Source: Jiangella alba (GTDB taxonomy: Bacteria > Actinomycetota > Actinomycetes > Jiangellales > Jiangellaceae). Taken from it: a stretch of 64,000 bases of DNA. The DNA lies in NCBI RefSeq assembly GCF_900106035.1, contig NZ_FNUC01000004.1, positions 1,798,001-1,862,000 of the forward strand, read 5' to 3'. Every line of letters starts with the position of its first letter. Position 1 is the first letter of the stretch. Positions 9,403 through 19,085 of this stretch are shown here, one piece after another. The notes below the pieces were generated by a model, which saw nothing but the letters and a program-made list of their open reading frames with translations, had not been told where the DNA came from and searched no databases. Both the position numbers and the translations under genes were made by a program.

Positions 9403-10989
9403 TCAGGCCGCGACGGGCTCCGGCTCGGCGTCGGTGACGTCCGCCGCCTCCGGCTCGGGGGCGTGGGCGGCCGGCTGGAACCGGCGGAACAGGGTCACAC
9501 CGACCACCGCGAAGACGAACAGGGCAGCGGCGCTGATGCCGGCGACCGTGGTGAGACCGGTCATGAACGCCTCGCGGGCCGACTCCAGCAGCGGGCCGGC
9601 CACGTCGGCGGGCAGGTCCGCGGCGGCCACGGTGGCGCCGGGCAGCGAGTCCTGGGCGGCGGCGGCCAGCTCGGCCGGGGTGCCGGCGGGCAGGGTCAGG
9701 TCGGACCGGTAGACGGCGGTGCCCAGGCTGCCCAGCGTCGCGATGCCGAGGGCGATGCCGAACTCGGCGCTGGTCTCGGAGACCGACGCGGCGGAGCCGG
9801 CCTTTTCCGGCGGGGCCGAGCCGACCACGATGTCCGTCGTCAGAGCCGCACCCGGGCCCATGCCCACGTTGGCGATGATCATGCCAACGATGACGATCCC
9901 GAGGCCGCCGGTGGCGCCGGCCTGCGTGATGAGCAGCAGCCCGGTGGCCGAGAGGGCCATCCCGCCGCCGATCACCCAACCGGCACCGACCCTGCGGCTC
10001 AGCGCCGGGCCGTACATCGTGCCCCCGATCATCGCGGCGGCCGGAATGACCAGCCACAGGCCGGCCTCCAGCGCCGTCAGGCCCTCGACGAGCTGCAGGT
10101 ACTGGCTGAGGAAGAGGAAGATGCCGCCCATCGCGAAGCCGCCGACGGAGAAGATGCCCAGTGCCGAGCTGAACCGCTTGTTACGGAACAGCCGCAGGTC
10201 GAGCAGCGGGTCGGCCAGCCGCAGCTGCCGGCGGACGAACGCCACGCCCACGGCCAGACCGGCAGCGGCGACGGTCAGCGCCACCGTGCTCACGCCGTCC
10301 TTCGCCAGCTCCTTGAGGCCGTAGATGATCGGCAGGATGGCGCCCAGCGACAGGCCCACGCTGACGAGGTCGAGCCGGCCGGCGTCGGGGTTGCGGTACT
10401 CGGGGAGCAGGAACGGGCCGGTCGCGAGCAGCAGCACCATCACCGGGACGCCGAGCAGGAACACCGAGCCCCACGAGAACGCCTCCAGCAGCACCCCGCC
10501 GACGGCCGGGCCGAGCGCCATGCCGCCCATGAAGCAGCTCATCCAGACCGCGATCGCGACGCCGCGCTGCTGCGGGTCCTTGAACATGTTGCTGATCAGG
10601 CCCAGTGTCGACGGCATCAGCGTCGCGCCGGCGATGCCCAGCAGCGTCCGGGTCGCGATCAGCATCTCCGCGCTGGTCGAGAACGCGGCCAGTGCCGAGG
10701 CGGCGGCGAAGGCGACGGCGCCGATCATCAGCAGCTTGCGCCGGCCGATCCGGTCGCCCAGCGTGCCCATGGTGATGAGGAAGCCGGCCACCATGAAGCC
10801 GTAGATGTCGGTGATCCACAGCAGCTGGCTGCTGCTCGGCTGGAGGTCGGCCGCCAGGTGCGGCACGGCCAGGTGCAGAACGCTCATGTCGAGTGCGAGC
10901 AGCAGGGTGGGCAGGGCCAGCACGGCCAGGCCGATCCACTCGCGCTTGCCGGCTCGCTCCACGGGAGCCGAGGTGTCGATGGTCGTCAC
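9403..10989 (-). CDS. MFS multidrug exporter, DHA2 (14-TM) family
   Basis: 528-aa proton-coupled exporter of the EmrB/QacA type with about 14 membrane segments. The family signatures LDMSVLHLAVPHLAADL near the N-terminus, LITMGTLGDRIGRRKLL (motif A) and the proline/glycine-rich motif C GGMALGPAVGGVLLE are all visible. It is clearly paralogous to the exporter at 21.4 kb, sharing long stretches such as LLWxTDxYGFMVAG and PPExxGSAxxVSETSxEFG. Unlike that copy it has no adjacent TetR gene. A CRP-like palindrome lies in the divergent spacer shared with the YCII gene. Its substrates are probably hydrophobic cations or drugs, by family. Confidence 0.9.
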   Translation of the reverse strand: MTTIDTSAPVERAGKREWIGLAVLALPTLLLALDMSVLHLAVPHLAADLQPSSSQLLWITDIYGFMVAGFLITMGTLGDRIGRRKLLMIGAVAFAAASALAAFSTSAEMLIATRTLLGIAGATLMPSTLGLISNMFKDPQQRGVAIAVWMSCFMGGMALGPAVGGVLLEAFSWGSVFLLGVPVMVLLLATGPFLLPEYRNPDAGRLDLVSVGLSLGAILPIIYGLKELAKDGVSTVALTVAAAGLAVGVAFVRRQLRLADPLLDLRLFRNKRFSSALGIFSVGGFAMGGIFLFLSQYLQLVEGLTALEAGLWLVIPAAAMIGGTMYGPALSRRVGAGWVIGGGMALSATGLLLITQAGATGGLGIVIVGMIIANVGMGPGAALTTDIVVGSAPPEKAGSAASVSETSAEFGIALGIATLGSLGTAVYRSDLTLPAGTPAELAAAAQDSLPGATVAAADLPADVAGPLLESAREAFMTGLTTVAGISAAALFVFAVVGVTLFRRFQPAAHAPEPEAADVTDAEPEPVAA

Positions 10990-11069
10990 GGTGATCCCTC
11001 TCTCAGGTTCTTCGATCGCGCTGTCATCCGGTACGTCGCTGTGGCGGAGCGGATTTCGACATGGTGTTT

Positions 11070-11085
11070 TGTGACCTGGGTCACA
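11070..11085. promoter_or_regulatory. CRP/GlxR-type binding site
   Basis: The sequence TGTGACCTGGGTCACA is a perfect palindrome with 7-bp arms and matches the TGTGA-N6-TCACA consensus of CRP-family regulators exactly. It lies in the divergent spacer between the exporter and YCII genes, about 80 bp from one start and 25 bp from the other. Binding by the host cAMP receptor is inferred. Confidence 0.6.
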
Positions 11086-11110
11086 CCGAGATCGTGAGAG
11101 AGTGATCCCC

Positions 11111-11494
11111 GTGAAGTACCTGATGCTGATCTACAACAACCCGGGCGCGGGCCCCGACCCCGAGGCGGAGGCCCGGCTGCAGGGGCACGTCACCCTGTTC
11201 AAGGAGCTCAACGAGGCCGGGACGGTGCTCAGCTCGGCCGCCCTCGGCGACGGCTCCGGTGTGCTGACGGTGCGCGCGGGGGCTCGCGGCGGCGCGCCCG
11301 CCGTCACCGACGGCCCGTTCCTCGAGGCCAAGGAACTGCTGGCCGGCTACTACCTCGTCGACTGCGAGACGCCCGAAGAGGCGGCCGCCATCGCGGCGCG
11401 CATCCCGTGCGGTGTCGGCGGCGTGGTCGAGCTCCGGCCGGTGAACGAAGAGATCACCGACGCCGTCCGCGGCGACGCGCCCTACCGCATCTGA
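11111..11494 (+). CDS. YCII-related (DGPF-domain) protein
   Basis: 127-aa ferredoxin-like YCII/DGPF protein. The start KYLMLIYNNPG, the central TDGPFLEAKELLAGYYLVDC and the closing ARIPCGVGGVVELRPV are the family pattern. Such proteins are often encoded next to ECF sigma factors or exporters; no enzymatic role is established. GTG 11111 is preferred over GTG 11102 because it begins at the conserved KYLMLIY and has GAGAGAG at 9 nt. It is divergent from the drug exporter. Confidence 0.85.
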   Translation: MKYLMLIYNNPGAGPDPEAEARLQGHVTLFKELNEAGTVLSSAALGDGSGVLTVRAGARGGAPAVTDGPFLEAKELLAGYYLVDCETPEEAAAIAARIPCGVGGVVELRPVNEEITDAVRGDAPYRI

Positions 11495-11501
11495 GCAGCA
11501 C

Positions 11502-11545
11502 ACGACGAGGGGTGGGCGGCCGCGCGGCCGCCCACCCCTCGTCGT
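11502..11545. terminator. Bidirectional hairpin terminator
   Basis: A perfect 20-bp stem with a GCGC loop starts 8 nt after the YCII stop and ends 13 nt before the stop of the convergent wall-anchored protein gene. Its strength and position support termination in both directions. Confidence 0.8.
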
Positions 11546-11558
11546 TCGGATCGTGCTG

Positions 11559-12959
11559 TTACGCCATCGTGCCGCGGCGGTACCGGTACAGCAGCGCCGC
11601 GCCGGCCACCAGGGCCGCGCCCAGCGCCACCAGCACGCCGGTGCTGCCGGCGCCGGTGTCGGGCAGGTCGTCGTCAGAGGTCGGCGACGGCGACGGCGTC
11701 GGGTCCTCGGTCGGCTCCTGCGTCGGAGTCGGGCTCTCGGACGGCTCGTCCGTGGGCTCGTCGGTCGGCGGCTCCGTGGGCTCGTCCGTCGGGTCCTCGG
11801 TCGGCGACTCCGTCGGGTCCTCGGTCGGCTCGTCGGTCGGGTCCTCGGTCGGCGTCGGGGTGGGCGTGGGCGTCTCGCACTCGATCGGCGCCACGACGTC
11901 GATGCCCTTGTGCACGAGGTCCTGCGGCGGGACACCGTCGGCCCGGCTGGCGTGCATGACGTCGACCGGCACCCGGCCGCACTCGCCGCCGTTGTCGTCG
12001 ACGGCGTGCTTGTCGGGCGTCGACACGACGCCCGGGCCCTCGACCCACGCGCCCTCGATGTTCACTGGCGCCCACGGGTGCTCGGCGAGGTTCTCGGTGC
12101 CGAGGAACGTCAGCGTGGTGCGGCCGGCGTCGTTGTTGTGGGCGATGACGAACGACTCGAGCTCGTCGGAGTACTGCCAGTCGGCCGAGAACGCGTTGGC
12201 CACGGAGAACGCGCGCGAGTTCTCCGGGGTCGACGGCTGCCAGCCGTCGGCGGTGAACACCTCGGTGCCGGTGGCGAACGTCGGGTCGGCCGAGCGCCAC
12301 GCGAACTGCCCGGCGCCGTTGGTCGGCAGCGCGCCGGCACCGGTGGTGTCGGTGAAGATCAGGTGGAACCGCCCGTCGAGGTAGGTCACGCTGGGCTGGC
12401 CGGCGCCGTAGTCGTTGCCGGTGTCCTGCTGGTTCGCCGGTGCGATGATCGGCTGGTCGGTCATGCGCTCCCAGTTGAGCCCGTCGGAGCTGCGGGCGAC
12501 GCCGACAGTGGTGGCGCCGTCGTTCACCGCCGCGCCGTAGTACATGTAGTAGGTGCCGTCGACCTTCACGACGGACGGGTCGCAGGTGTGCTGCCCGTCG
12601 AAGCTGCCGTCGCCGCGGCCCTCGAAGACGATCAGCGGGTCGCCGCCGCCCGGCGCGGTGAACGGGCCGTCGAGGTTCGGCGACTCCGCGTACAGGATGT
12701 CGTCGCCGGGCACGGAGCCCTGGGGGTCCTGGGCGCAGTACCACATGCGGTACACGCCGTTCTCGGCGATGACGGTCGGTGCATATTCGTAGGCCGCGTC
12801 GCCGCCGGTCAGCGGCGCGGAGTTGGGCCGGGGGTTCTCGGTGGTGAGCGGCACGTCCTGGGCGCTCGCCGGGCCCGCCGCGGCGAGCACGAGAGCGGCG
12901 CCGGAAGCGGCGGCCGCGAGCGTGAGGACGGTGCGGGTACGTATGGTGTGGTGCCTCAT
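11559..12959 (-). CDS. Secreted, sortase-anchored five-bladed beta-propeller protein (GH43-like)
   Basis: 466-aa exported protein. A Sec signal peptide (residues 1-33, ending GPASAQ) leads into a beta-propeller of about 300 residues with the repeated pattern of GH43/GH32-type and DUF377-like enzymes: EYAPTVIAENGVYRMWYCAQDP, HTCDPSVVKVDGTYYMYYGA, and AGQPSVTYLDGRFHLIFTD. A Thr/Pro/Glu/Asp/Ser tail (about 365-430, PTPTPTEDPTDEPTEDP repeats) spans the wall, followed by LPDTGAG, a hydrophobic helix and YRYRRG, a complete cell-wall sorting signal. A glycan substrate is likely but unproven. The same LPDTG signal occurs on the protease at 46-48 kb, next to a class E sortase that is the likely anchoring enzyme. 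It ends against a shared terminator. Confidence 0.82.
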   Translation of the reverse strand: MRHHTIRTRTVLTLAAAASGAALVLAAAGPASAQDVPLTTENPRPNSAPLTGGDAAYEYAPTVIAENGVYRMWYCAQDPQGSVPGDDILYAESPNLDGPFTAPGGGDPLIVFEGRGDGSFDGQHTCDPSVVKVDGTYYMYYGAAVNDGATTVGVARSSDGLNWERMTDQPIIAPANQQDTGNDYGAGQPSVTYLDGRFHLIFTDTTGAGALPTNGAGQFAWRSADPTFATGTEVFTADGWQPSTPENSRAFSVANAFSADWQYSDELESFVIAHNNDAGRTTLTFLGTENLAEHPWAPVNIEGAWVEGPGVVSTPDKHAVDDNGGECGRVPVDVMHASRADGVPPQDLVHKGIDVVAPIECETPTPTPTPTEDPTDEPTEDPTESPTEDPTDEPTEPPTDEPTDEPSESPTPTQEPTEDPTPSPSPTSDDDLPDTGAGSTGVLVALGAALVAGAALLYRYRRGTMA

Positions 12960-13009
12960 CCAGTTCCCAAATGGTCATGTGCCCGCGCGGAGCACCATAA
13001 CAGGTCGGG

Positions 13010-14278
13010 TTACTGGAGGTCGCTCCACGTGACGCGGAACGGCTGCGTGGTGTCGGCCTCGGCGCTGGTGCCGCCGAGGATGGCCAGCTCGTCGGGCTTG
13101 TGCCGCAGGACGGTGTCGGCGTAGTCGCGCGCGGCCTCCTCGAGCCCGACGTCGCGGCCGAGGTTCTCGGACAGGTACCAGCGGTGCTCGAGCACCTCGT
13201 GGAAGATCTCCGGACCCTCCAGCTTGCCGCGCAGCTCGCGCGGGATGGCCCGCAGCACCGGCTCGTAGCTGTCCACCACCCACGCGTTGGCGACGATCTC
13301 TTCGTCCTCGCCCTGCTGCTCGGTGACGGCGGCGTAGGTGTCGAGGTCGTTGAGCAGCCGGCGGGCCTGGTTCTCCTGCGCGTCGATGCCGGTGAGGCGC
13401 AGCAGCCGGCGCGAGTGGTGGCCGGGGTCGACGACCTTCGGCTGGACGCGGATGGTGCGGCCGCCGATGTCGGTGACGATGTCGAGCTCGTCGACGTCGA
13501 AGCCCAGCTCGTTGAGGCGGTCGACCCGGCGGGCGATGCGCCAGCGCTCGTTGACGTCGAACGCCTCCCACTCGGTCAGCTCGGTCCAGAGCGCCGTGTA
13601 CCGCTCGACCACCTGGTCGCTGACGGCGATGGGGTCGACGCTCTCGTCCAGCTGGCCGGCGGCGAGGAGGTCCATCATCTCGCCGGCGATGTTCGTGCGG
13701 GCGGTGTCGAGGTCGTGCGCGCGCTGGCCGTCGCTGAGCCCGTTGTGCAACTCGCCGGTCTCGGCGTCGACGAGGTAGGCGGCGAACGCGCCGGCGTCGC
13801 GGCGGAACAGCGTGTTCGAAAGCGAGCAGTCGCCCCAGTAGAAGCCGGTGAGGTGCAGCCGGGCGATCAGCACGACCAGCGCGTCGATGAGGCGGTCGAC
13901 GGTGTCGCGGCGCATCATGCGGGCGAACAGCGCGCGGTACGGCAGCGAGAACTGCAGGTGCCGGGTGACGAGGACGGAGTCGAGCGGCTCGCCGCCGGGG
14001 GCCTCGCGGCCGCTGACGACGCCGACCGCCTGGACCGCGGGGACGTCGAGCCGGGCGAGGTCGCGCAGCATCTGGTACTCGCGGTCGGCGTACGGCTTGA
14101 CGATCTCTTTCAGCGCGTAGACGTTGCGGCCGAGCCGGGTGAACCGGACGACGTGGCGCGAGATGCCGCGGGGGAGCGCGACCAGATACCACTCGGGCCA
14201 CTGCTCCAGCGGCATGTCCCAGGGCAGGTCGAGGAGCGCCTGCTGCTCGCGCGGCGCGGCGAGGATCCGAAGCTCCAT
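13010..14278 (-). CDS. DUF4032 protein with kinase-like (WaaP/RIO-type) fold
   Basis: 422-aa protein conserved in actinobacteria. Residues about 40-220 resemble a lipopolysaccharide kinase-type fold: a beta-strand Lys region (NVYALKEIVKPYADREYQML), and a catalytic-loop-like GDCSLSNTLF followed by an Asp-containing LVDAET. The C-terminal half (about 230-400) matches the DUF4032 domain (RRLLRLTGIDAQENQARRLLNDL, then EVLEHRWYLSENLGRDVGLEEAARDY). The function is unknown. The upstream spacing gives no operon partner. Whether it still phosphorylates is not clear from sequence. Confidence 0.75.
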   Translation of the reverse strand: MELRILAAPREQQALLDLPWDMPLEQWPEWYLVALPRGISRHVVRFTRLGRNVYALKEIVKPYADREYQMLRDLARLDVPAVQAVGVVSGREAPGGEPLDSVLVTRHLQFSLPYRALFARMMRRDTVDRLIDALVVLIARLHLTGFYWGDCSLSNTLFRRDAGAFAAYLVDAETGELHNGLSDGQRAHDLDTARTNIAGEMMDLLAAGQLDESVDPIAVSDQVVERYTALWTELTEWEAFDVNERWRIARRVDRLNELGFDVDELDIVTDIGGRTIRVQPKVVDPGHHSRRLLRLTGIDAQENQARRLLNDLDTYAAVTEQQGEDEEIVANAWVVDSYEPVLRAIPRELRGKLEGPEIFHEVLEHRWYLSENLGRDVGLEEAARDYADTVLRHKPDELAILGGTSAEADTTQPFRVTWSDLQ

Positions 14279-14344
14279 GGGACCATTGTCCCGTACGGAG
14301 CCCCGAACCCTCGCCGCGGCGTTCAGCTGGTGATCAGCGGTGCG

Positions 14345-15466
<1,122 letters not shown>

Positions 15467-15598
15467 CGTTGTTTCCCTTCACCGGCAGGTACGTGCCGGA
15501 CGATCCGTTGTGAAGTGGACGGGTATGAAGTTGTCCCGCAGATGAATGCCAGGTTGCGGGTGTTACGAGAGACTATAGGTCCGACCTCGATCCGTCAC

Positions 15599-15624
15599 CC
15601 GGGCGTGAGCTAGGTCACGCCCGG
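15599..15624. promoter_or_regulatory. Inverted repeat resembling a CRP half-site pair, between ugpC and lacI-type gene
   Basis: Two perfect 10-bp arms (CCGGGCGTGA and TCACGCCCGG) flank six bases, giving CGTGA-N6-TCACG, one base per half from the CRP consensus. It lies about 48 bp before the LacI-type start and 133 bp before ugpC. It could be a regulator site, or simply a transcript hairpin. Confidence 0.45.
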
Positions 15625-15671
15625 CGCCGCGCCGACGCCGGCCGGCCCGGGCCGCGCGGTACCGTCCGTCC

Positions 15672-16700
15672 ATGACGGTGCGGCTCAGCGACGTCGCCCT
15701 GCATGCCGGGGTCAGCGAGGCGACGGTCAGCCGGGTGCTCAACGCCAAGCCCGGCGTCGCGGCGCAGACCCGGCAGGCGGTGCTGGCGGCGCTCGACGTC
15801 CTGGGCTACGAGCGGCCGAGCCGGCTGCGCTCGACCAGCGCCGGGCTCATCGGGCTGATCGTGCCCGAGCTGGAGAACCCCGTCTTCCCGGCGTTCGTGC
15901 AGGTCATCGAGACGATTCTGGCGCAGCGCGAGTACACGCCGCTGCTGTGCACCCAGACGCCCGGCGGCGTCACCGAGGACGAGTACGTCGAGATGCTGGT
16001 CGACCGTGGTGTCGCCGGCATCCTGTTCGTGTCCGGGCTGCACGCCGACAGCACCGCCGGCCCGGCCCGCTACCACCGTCTGCGCGAGCTGGGACTGCCG
16101 ATCGTGCTGGTCAACGGGTTCGTCCCCGAGTTGGACGTGCCGTTCGTGTCCACCGACGACGTCGCGGCGGCCGAGCTGGCCGTGCAGCACCTGGCGTCGC
16201 TCGGGCACCGTCGCATCGGGCTGGCCATCGGGCCGCGCCGGTTCGTCCCGGCGGCCCGCAAGATCGAGGGGTTCACCCGGGCGCTGCGGGCGGTGCCGGG
16301 CGCGCCCGACCCGGACGGTCTGGTCGCGACGTCGTTCTTCACCGTCGAGGGTGGCCGGGCCTGTGCCTCGCGGCTGCTGGACGCCGGCTGCACGGCCATC
16401 GTGTGCGGCTCGGACCTCATGGCCCTGGGGGCGGTGCGGGCGGTCCGGCAGCGCGGGCTGACGGTGCCCGGTGACGTGTCCGTCATCGGCTACGACGACT
16501 CCCCGCTGATCCCCTTCACCGACCCGCCGCTGACCACCGTCCGGCAGGCCGTCCCGGCGATGGCCGCCGCGGCTGTCCAGGCGCTGCTGGAGCAGATCGC
16601 CGGCCGGCCCGCCGACCGTGCGGAACTGCTGTTCACACCCGAGCTGGTGGTGCGCGGGTCGACCGGACCGGCCCCGACTGGGGCGGACAATCCGGGGTAA
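15672..16700 (+). CDS. LacI-family transcriptional regulator
   Basis: 342-aa repressor. The N-terminal HTH and hinge read VRLSDVALHAGVSEATVSRVLNAKPGVA (residues 3-30), followed by a periplasmic-binding-protein-like effector domain with SAGLIGLIVPELENPVFPAF, the dimer region, CGSDLMALGAVRAVRQRGLTVPGDVSVIGYDDSPLIPFTDPPLTTVRQ and the C-terminal GSTGPA. It senses a sugar or nucleoside, not identifiable here. It is divergent from the shared sugar ATPase gene, which it may control together with distant transporter genes. Confidence 0.92.
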   Translation: MTVRLSDVALHAGVSEATVSRVLNAKPGVAAQTRQAVLAALDVLGYERPSRLRSTSAGLIGLIVPELENPVFPAFVQVIETILAQREYTPLLCTQTPGGVTEDEYVEMLVDRGVAGILFVSGLHADSTAGPARYHRLRELGLPIVLVNGFVPELDVPFVSTDDVAAAELAVQHLASLGHRRIGLAIGPRRFVPAARKIEGFTRALRAVPGAPDPDGLVATSFFTVEGGRACASRLLDAGCTAIVCGSDLMALGAVRAVRQRGLTVPGDVSVIGYDDSPLIPFTDPPLTTVRQAVPAMAAAAVQALLEQIAGRPADRAELLFTPELVVRGSTGPAPTGADNPG

Positions 16701-16795
16701 ACCACTCCTGACTGTTCAGAAGCCTTTCCGGATCGACGCGAACGCCGTACGGTTCAAAGGCACCAGGAGTACTCCGAGCGGCGAGGAGGCCCCCG

Positions 16796-17236
16796 ATGCG
16801 CATCTCCGACATCATCCGGTCCAAGGGCAAGGGCGTCGTGACGGTGCCCCCCGACACCGACGTCCGCACTCTGCTCACCGTGCTGGCCGAGAGCCGCATC
16901 GGCGCCGTCGTCGTGTCGCCCGACGGCGAGACCATCAGCGGCATCGTCTCCGAGCGCGACATCGTCCGGGCGCTGGCCGCCCGTGGCGCCAGCGTGCTCT
17001 CCGAGCCGGTCTCGGCGATCATGACCGCCGACGTCCAGACCTGTGCGCCGCACCAGCACATCGACGAGCTGGCCGAGGCCATGACGCTGGGCCGGTTCCG
17101 GCACATGCCGGTGGTCTCCGACGCGGGCGGGCTCGACGGCATCGTCAGCATCGGCGACGTCGTGAAGATCCGCATCACGGAGCTCGAGGTCGAGCGCGAC
17201 TCCCTCTCGTCCTACATTCGCACCGCCGCCACCTGA
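16796..17236 (+). CDS. CBS-domain protein
   Basis: 146-aa protein built of two CBS domains (about 8-60 and 72-125: GAVVVSPDGETISGIVSERDIVRAL and MTADVQTCAPHQHIDELAEAM) forming one Bateman module that usually binds adenine nucleotides. It has no attached catalytic domain. GAGGAGG precedes ATG 16796. The 5' spacer after the LacI gene holds an AGAAGCCTTT motif that recurs twice downstream of this gene. Confidence 0.88.
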   Translation: MRISDIIRSKGKGVVTVPPDTDVRTLLTVLAESRIGAVVVSPDGETISGIVSERDIVRALAARGASVLSEPVSAIMTADVQTCAPHQHIDELAEAMTLGRFRHMPVVSDAGGLDGIVSIGDVVKIRITELEVERDSLSSYIRTAAT

Positions 17237-17628
17237 CCTTTCGGCGGCGCCGTCGTAGGACCCATTCGGCCCTCCACCGATCGGCCGATCTTTCCTGACG
17301 TTTACCGGCAAACCGGTCAGCGTGTTCCCAGGTCCGGGCGCGTCGACATGCACGACAAGTCGATCTCTGAAAGGCTTTTGCCCGTCTAGAAGCCTTTGCC
17401 CAGCACCTTGTGCGCGAGATTGTCATGCGTTGTACGCAGCCGCGCAGTTCTCGGACGTGGTGGTTTTCGAACCACCACTTTCCGATTGTGGGGACCGCCT
17501 GAAATCAAACCCGCAGTCGGAATGGTCACATGCCCTCGTGACCGAAGACGGAGGGCCCGGTGCTCCCTCCTGGGGTGCCGGGTCCTTCGCGACCGTCACG
17601 GCCGGCGGCGGGGGACAATGGAACCCTG
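17237..17628. other. 392-bp intergenic region with inverted repeats
   Basis: No convincing gene is seen. It contains an 8-bp inverted repeat AAAGGCTT/AAGCCTTT (17370-17377 and 17390-17397) and a perfect 9-bp hairpin with a TTCG loop (17457-17478). The latter is followed by TT and could end the CBS transcript. The base composition is less GC-rich than the flanks. Confidence 0.5.
17457..17478. terminator. Hairpin, possible terminator
   Basis: GTGGTGGTT pairs perfectly with AACCACCAC around a TTCG tetraloop and is followed by TTTCC. It lies 220 bp after the CBS gene, so it may end that transcript or belong to an unannotated short RNA. Confidence 0.4.
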
Positions 17629-18942
17629 ATGCCGACTCCGCGCCGTGCCTGGACCATCTGGGGCATCGGCGTCTCCGCCTACATCGTCGCGGTCATGCAC
17701 CGCACCACGTTCGGGGTGGCCGGGCTCGACGCGGCCGACCGGTTCGACGTGTCGGCCAGCGTGCTCGCCTCGTTCGTCGTGCTGCAGCTGGTGGTCTACG
17801 CGGGGCTGCAGATCCCGATCGGCGTGCTGCTCGACCGCGTCGGCGGGCGGCGGCTGGTCATCGCCGGCGCGCTGCTCATGGCCGCCGGGCAGGCCGTTCT
17901 CGCCGTCGCCGAGTCGGTGCCGCTGGCCGCGACCGGCCGGGTGCTCGTCGGCATGGGCGACGCGCTCACCTTCGTGAGCGTCCTGCGCATCGTCTCGGCC
18001 TGGTTCCCGCCCGGCCGGGTGCCGGTGATGACGCAGCTCACCGGCCTGGTCGGGCAGTCGGGGCAGGTGCTGTCGGCCGTGCCGTTCGTCGCCGTCCTGC
18101 ACGCCTACGGGTGGAGCGCGGCGTTCGGCTCGGCGGCCGCGACCGGCGTGCTGGTGTGCGTGCTGGCCGCCGCGGCGCTGCGCGACACCCCGTCGACGCG
18201 GGCCCAGCCGGTCGCCGGCGGCGACATGCGCCACGTCGGCGCCGACCTCGTCACGGCGTGGCGGCACCCGGGCACCCGGCTGGGGCTCTGGACGCACTTC
18301 ACCACCCAGTTCTCCGGCACCGTGTTCGCGCTGATGTGGGGGTTCCCGTTCCTCGTCTCCGGCGAGGGCGTCTCCGAGGCCGGCGCGGGCGCGCTGCTGA
18401 CGTTGACGGTGGTCGCCGGCGTGGTGGCCGGTCCCGTCATCGGCGTCATGGTGCAGCGGCACCCGCTGCGGCGGTCGTGGCTGGTGCTCGGGATCGTGTT
18501 CGCGAACGCGGCCGCCTGGACCGCCGTCCTGCTGCTGCCCGGGCGGGCGCCGGGCTGGCTCCTGGTGCTGCTGGTGCTGTCGATGGCGCTGAGCGGCCCC
18601 GGCTCGATGATCGGGTTCGACTTCGCCCGCACGTTCAACCCGCCGAACCGCCTCGGCACCGCGACCGGCATCGTCAACGTGGGCGGGTTCGTGGCGTCGC
18701 TGCTCACGATCCTGGCCATCGGGCTGGTGCTCGACGCGCGCAGCGGCGGCGCGCCGGCCACCGCCTACGAGCTGGGTGACTTCCGGGTGGCGATGTGCGT
18801 GCAGTACGTGATGTGGACGATCGGGCTGGTCGGCATCCTGCGGTCGCGCCGCCTGGCCCGCCGTCGCATGGCCGAGACCGGCGTCGTCGTCCCACCCCTC
18901 CGCGACGTCATCGCCGCCCGCCGCCGCCGTCGACGGCCGTGA
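17629..18942 (+). CDS. MFS transporter
   Basis: 437-aa major facilitator permease with about 12 membrane helices. It begins RRAWTIWGIGVSAYIVAVMHRTTFGVAGLDA and has the motif A-like stretch LQIPIGVLLDRVGGRRLV between helices 2 and 3. SGPGSMIGFDFARTFNPPNRLGTATGIVNVGGF marks a late helix pair typical of this actinobacterial subfamily. The C-terminus is basic. The substrate is unknown. ATG 17629 is the only reasonable start. The gene is followed by a long repeat array and no terminator hairpin is evident. Confidence 0.85.
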   Translation: MPTPRRAWTIWGIGVSAYIVAVMHRTTFGVAGLDAADRFDVSASVLASFVVLQLVVYAGLQIPIGVLLDRVGGRRLVIAGALLMAAGQAVLAVAESVPLAATGRVLVGMGDALTFVSVLRIVSAWFPPGRVPVMTQLTGLVGQSGQVLSAVPFVAVLHAYGWSAAFGSAAATGVLVCVLAAAALRDTPSTRAQPVAGGDMRHVGADLVTAWRHPGTRLGLWTHFTTQFSGTVFALMWGFPFLVSGEGVSEAGAGALLTLTVVAGVVAGPVIGVMVQRHPLRRSWLVLGIVFANAAAWTAVLLLPGRAPGWLLVLLVLSMALSGPGSMIGFDFARTFNPPNRLGTATGIVNVGGFVASLLTILAIGLVLDARSGGAPATAYELGDFRVAMCVQYVMWTIGLVGILRSRRLARRRMAETGVVVPPLRDVIAARRRRRRP

Positions 18943-19085
18943 TCCGGTCGCGGTGGGCGCGGACGAACGCGTGCTCCCGCCACGACCCCGCCGGCCGCGG
19001 CGGTGCCGTCTGCCTCGGGCCCGGCGGCCTGCCGGCGCTTGCTGCGCTCCATTCGTTCCGGCGTCGCGCCGGCCCGCCCGCCCCC
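18943..19085. other. Intergenic sequence between MFS gene and minisatellite
   Basis: No gene, promoter or hairpin is evident in these 143 bases. The spacer resumes after the repeat array at 19555-19638, where nothing is seen either. Confidence 0.5.

Noticed and set aside
17500..17628. Alternative start of the MFS gene further upstream
   Set aside because: No in-frame start with ribosome site; ATG 17629 starts at the usual position of the first membrane helix.
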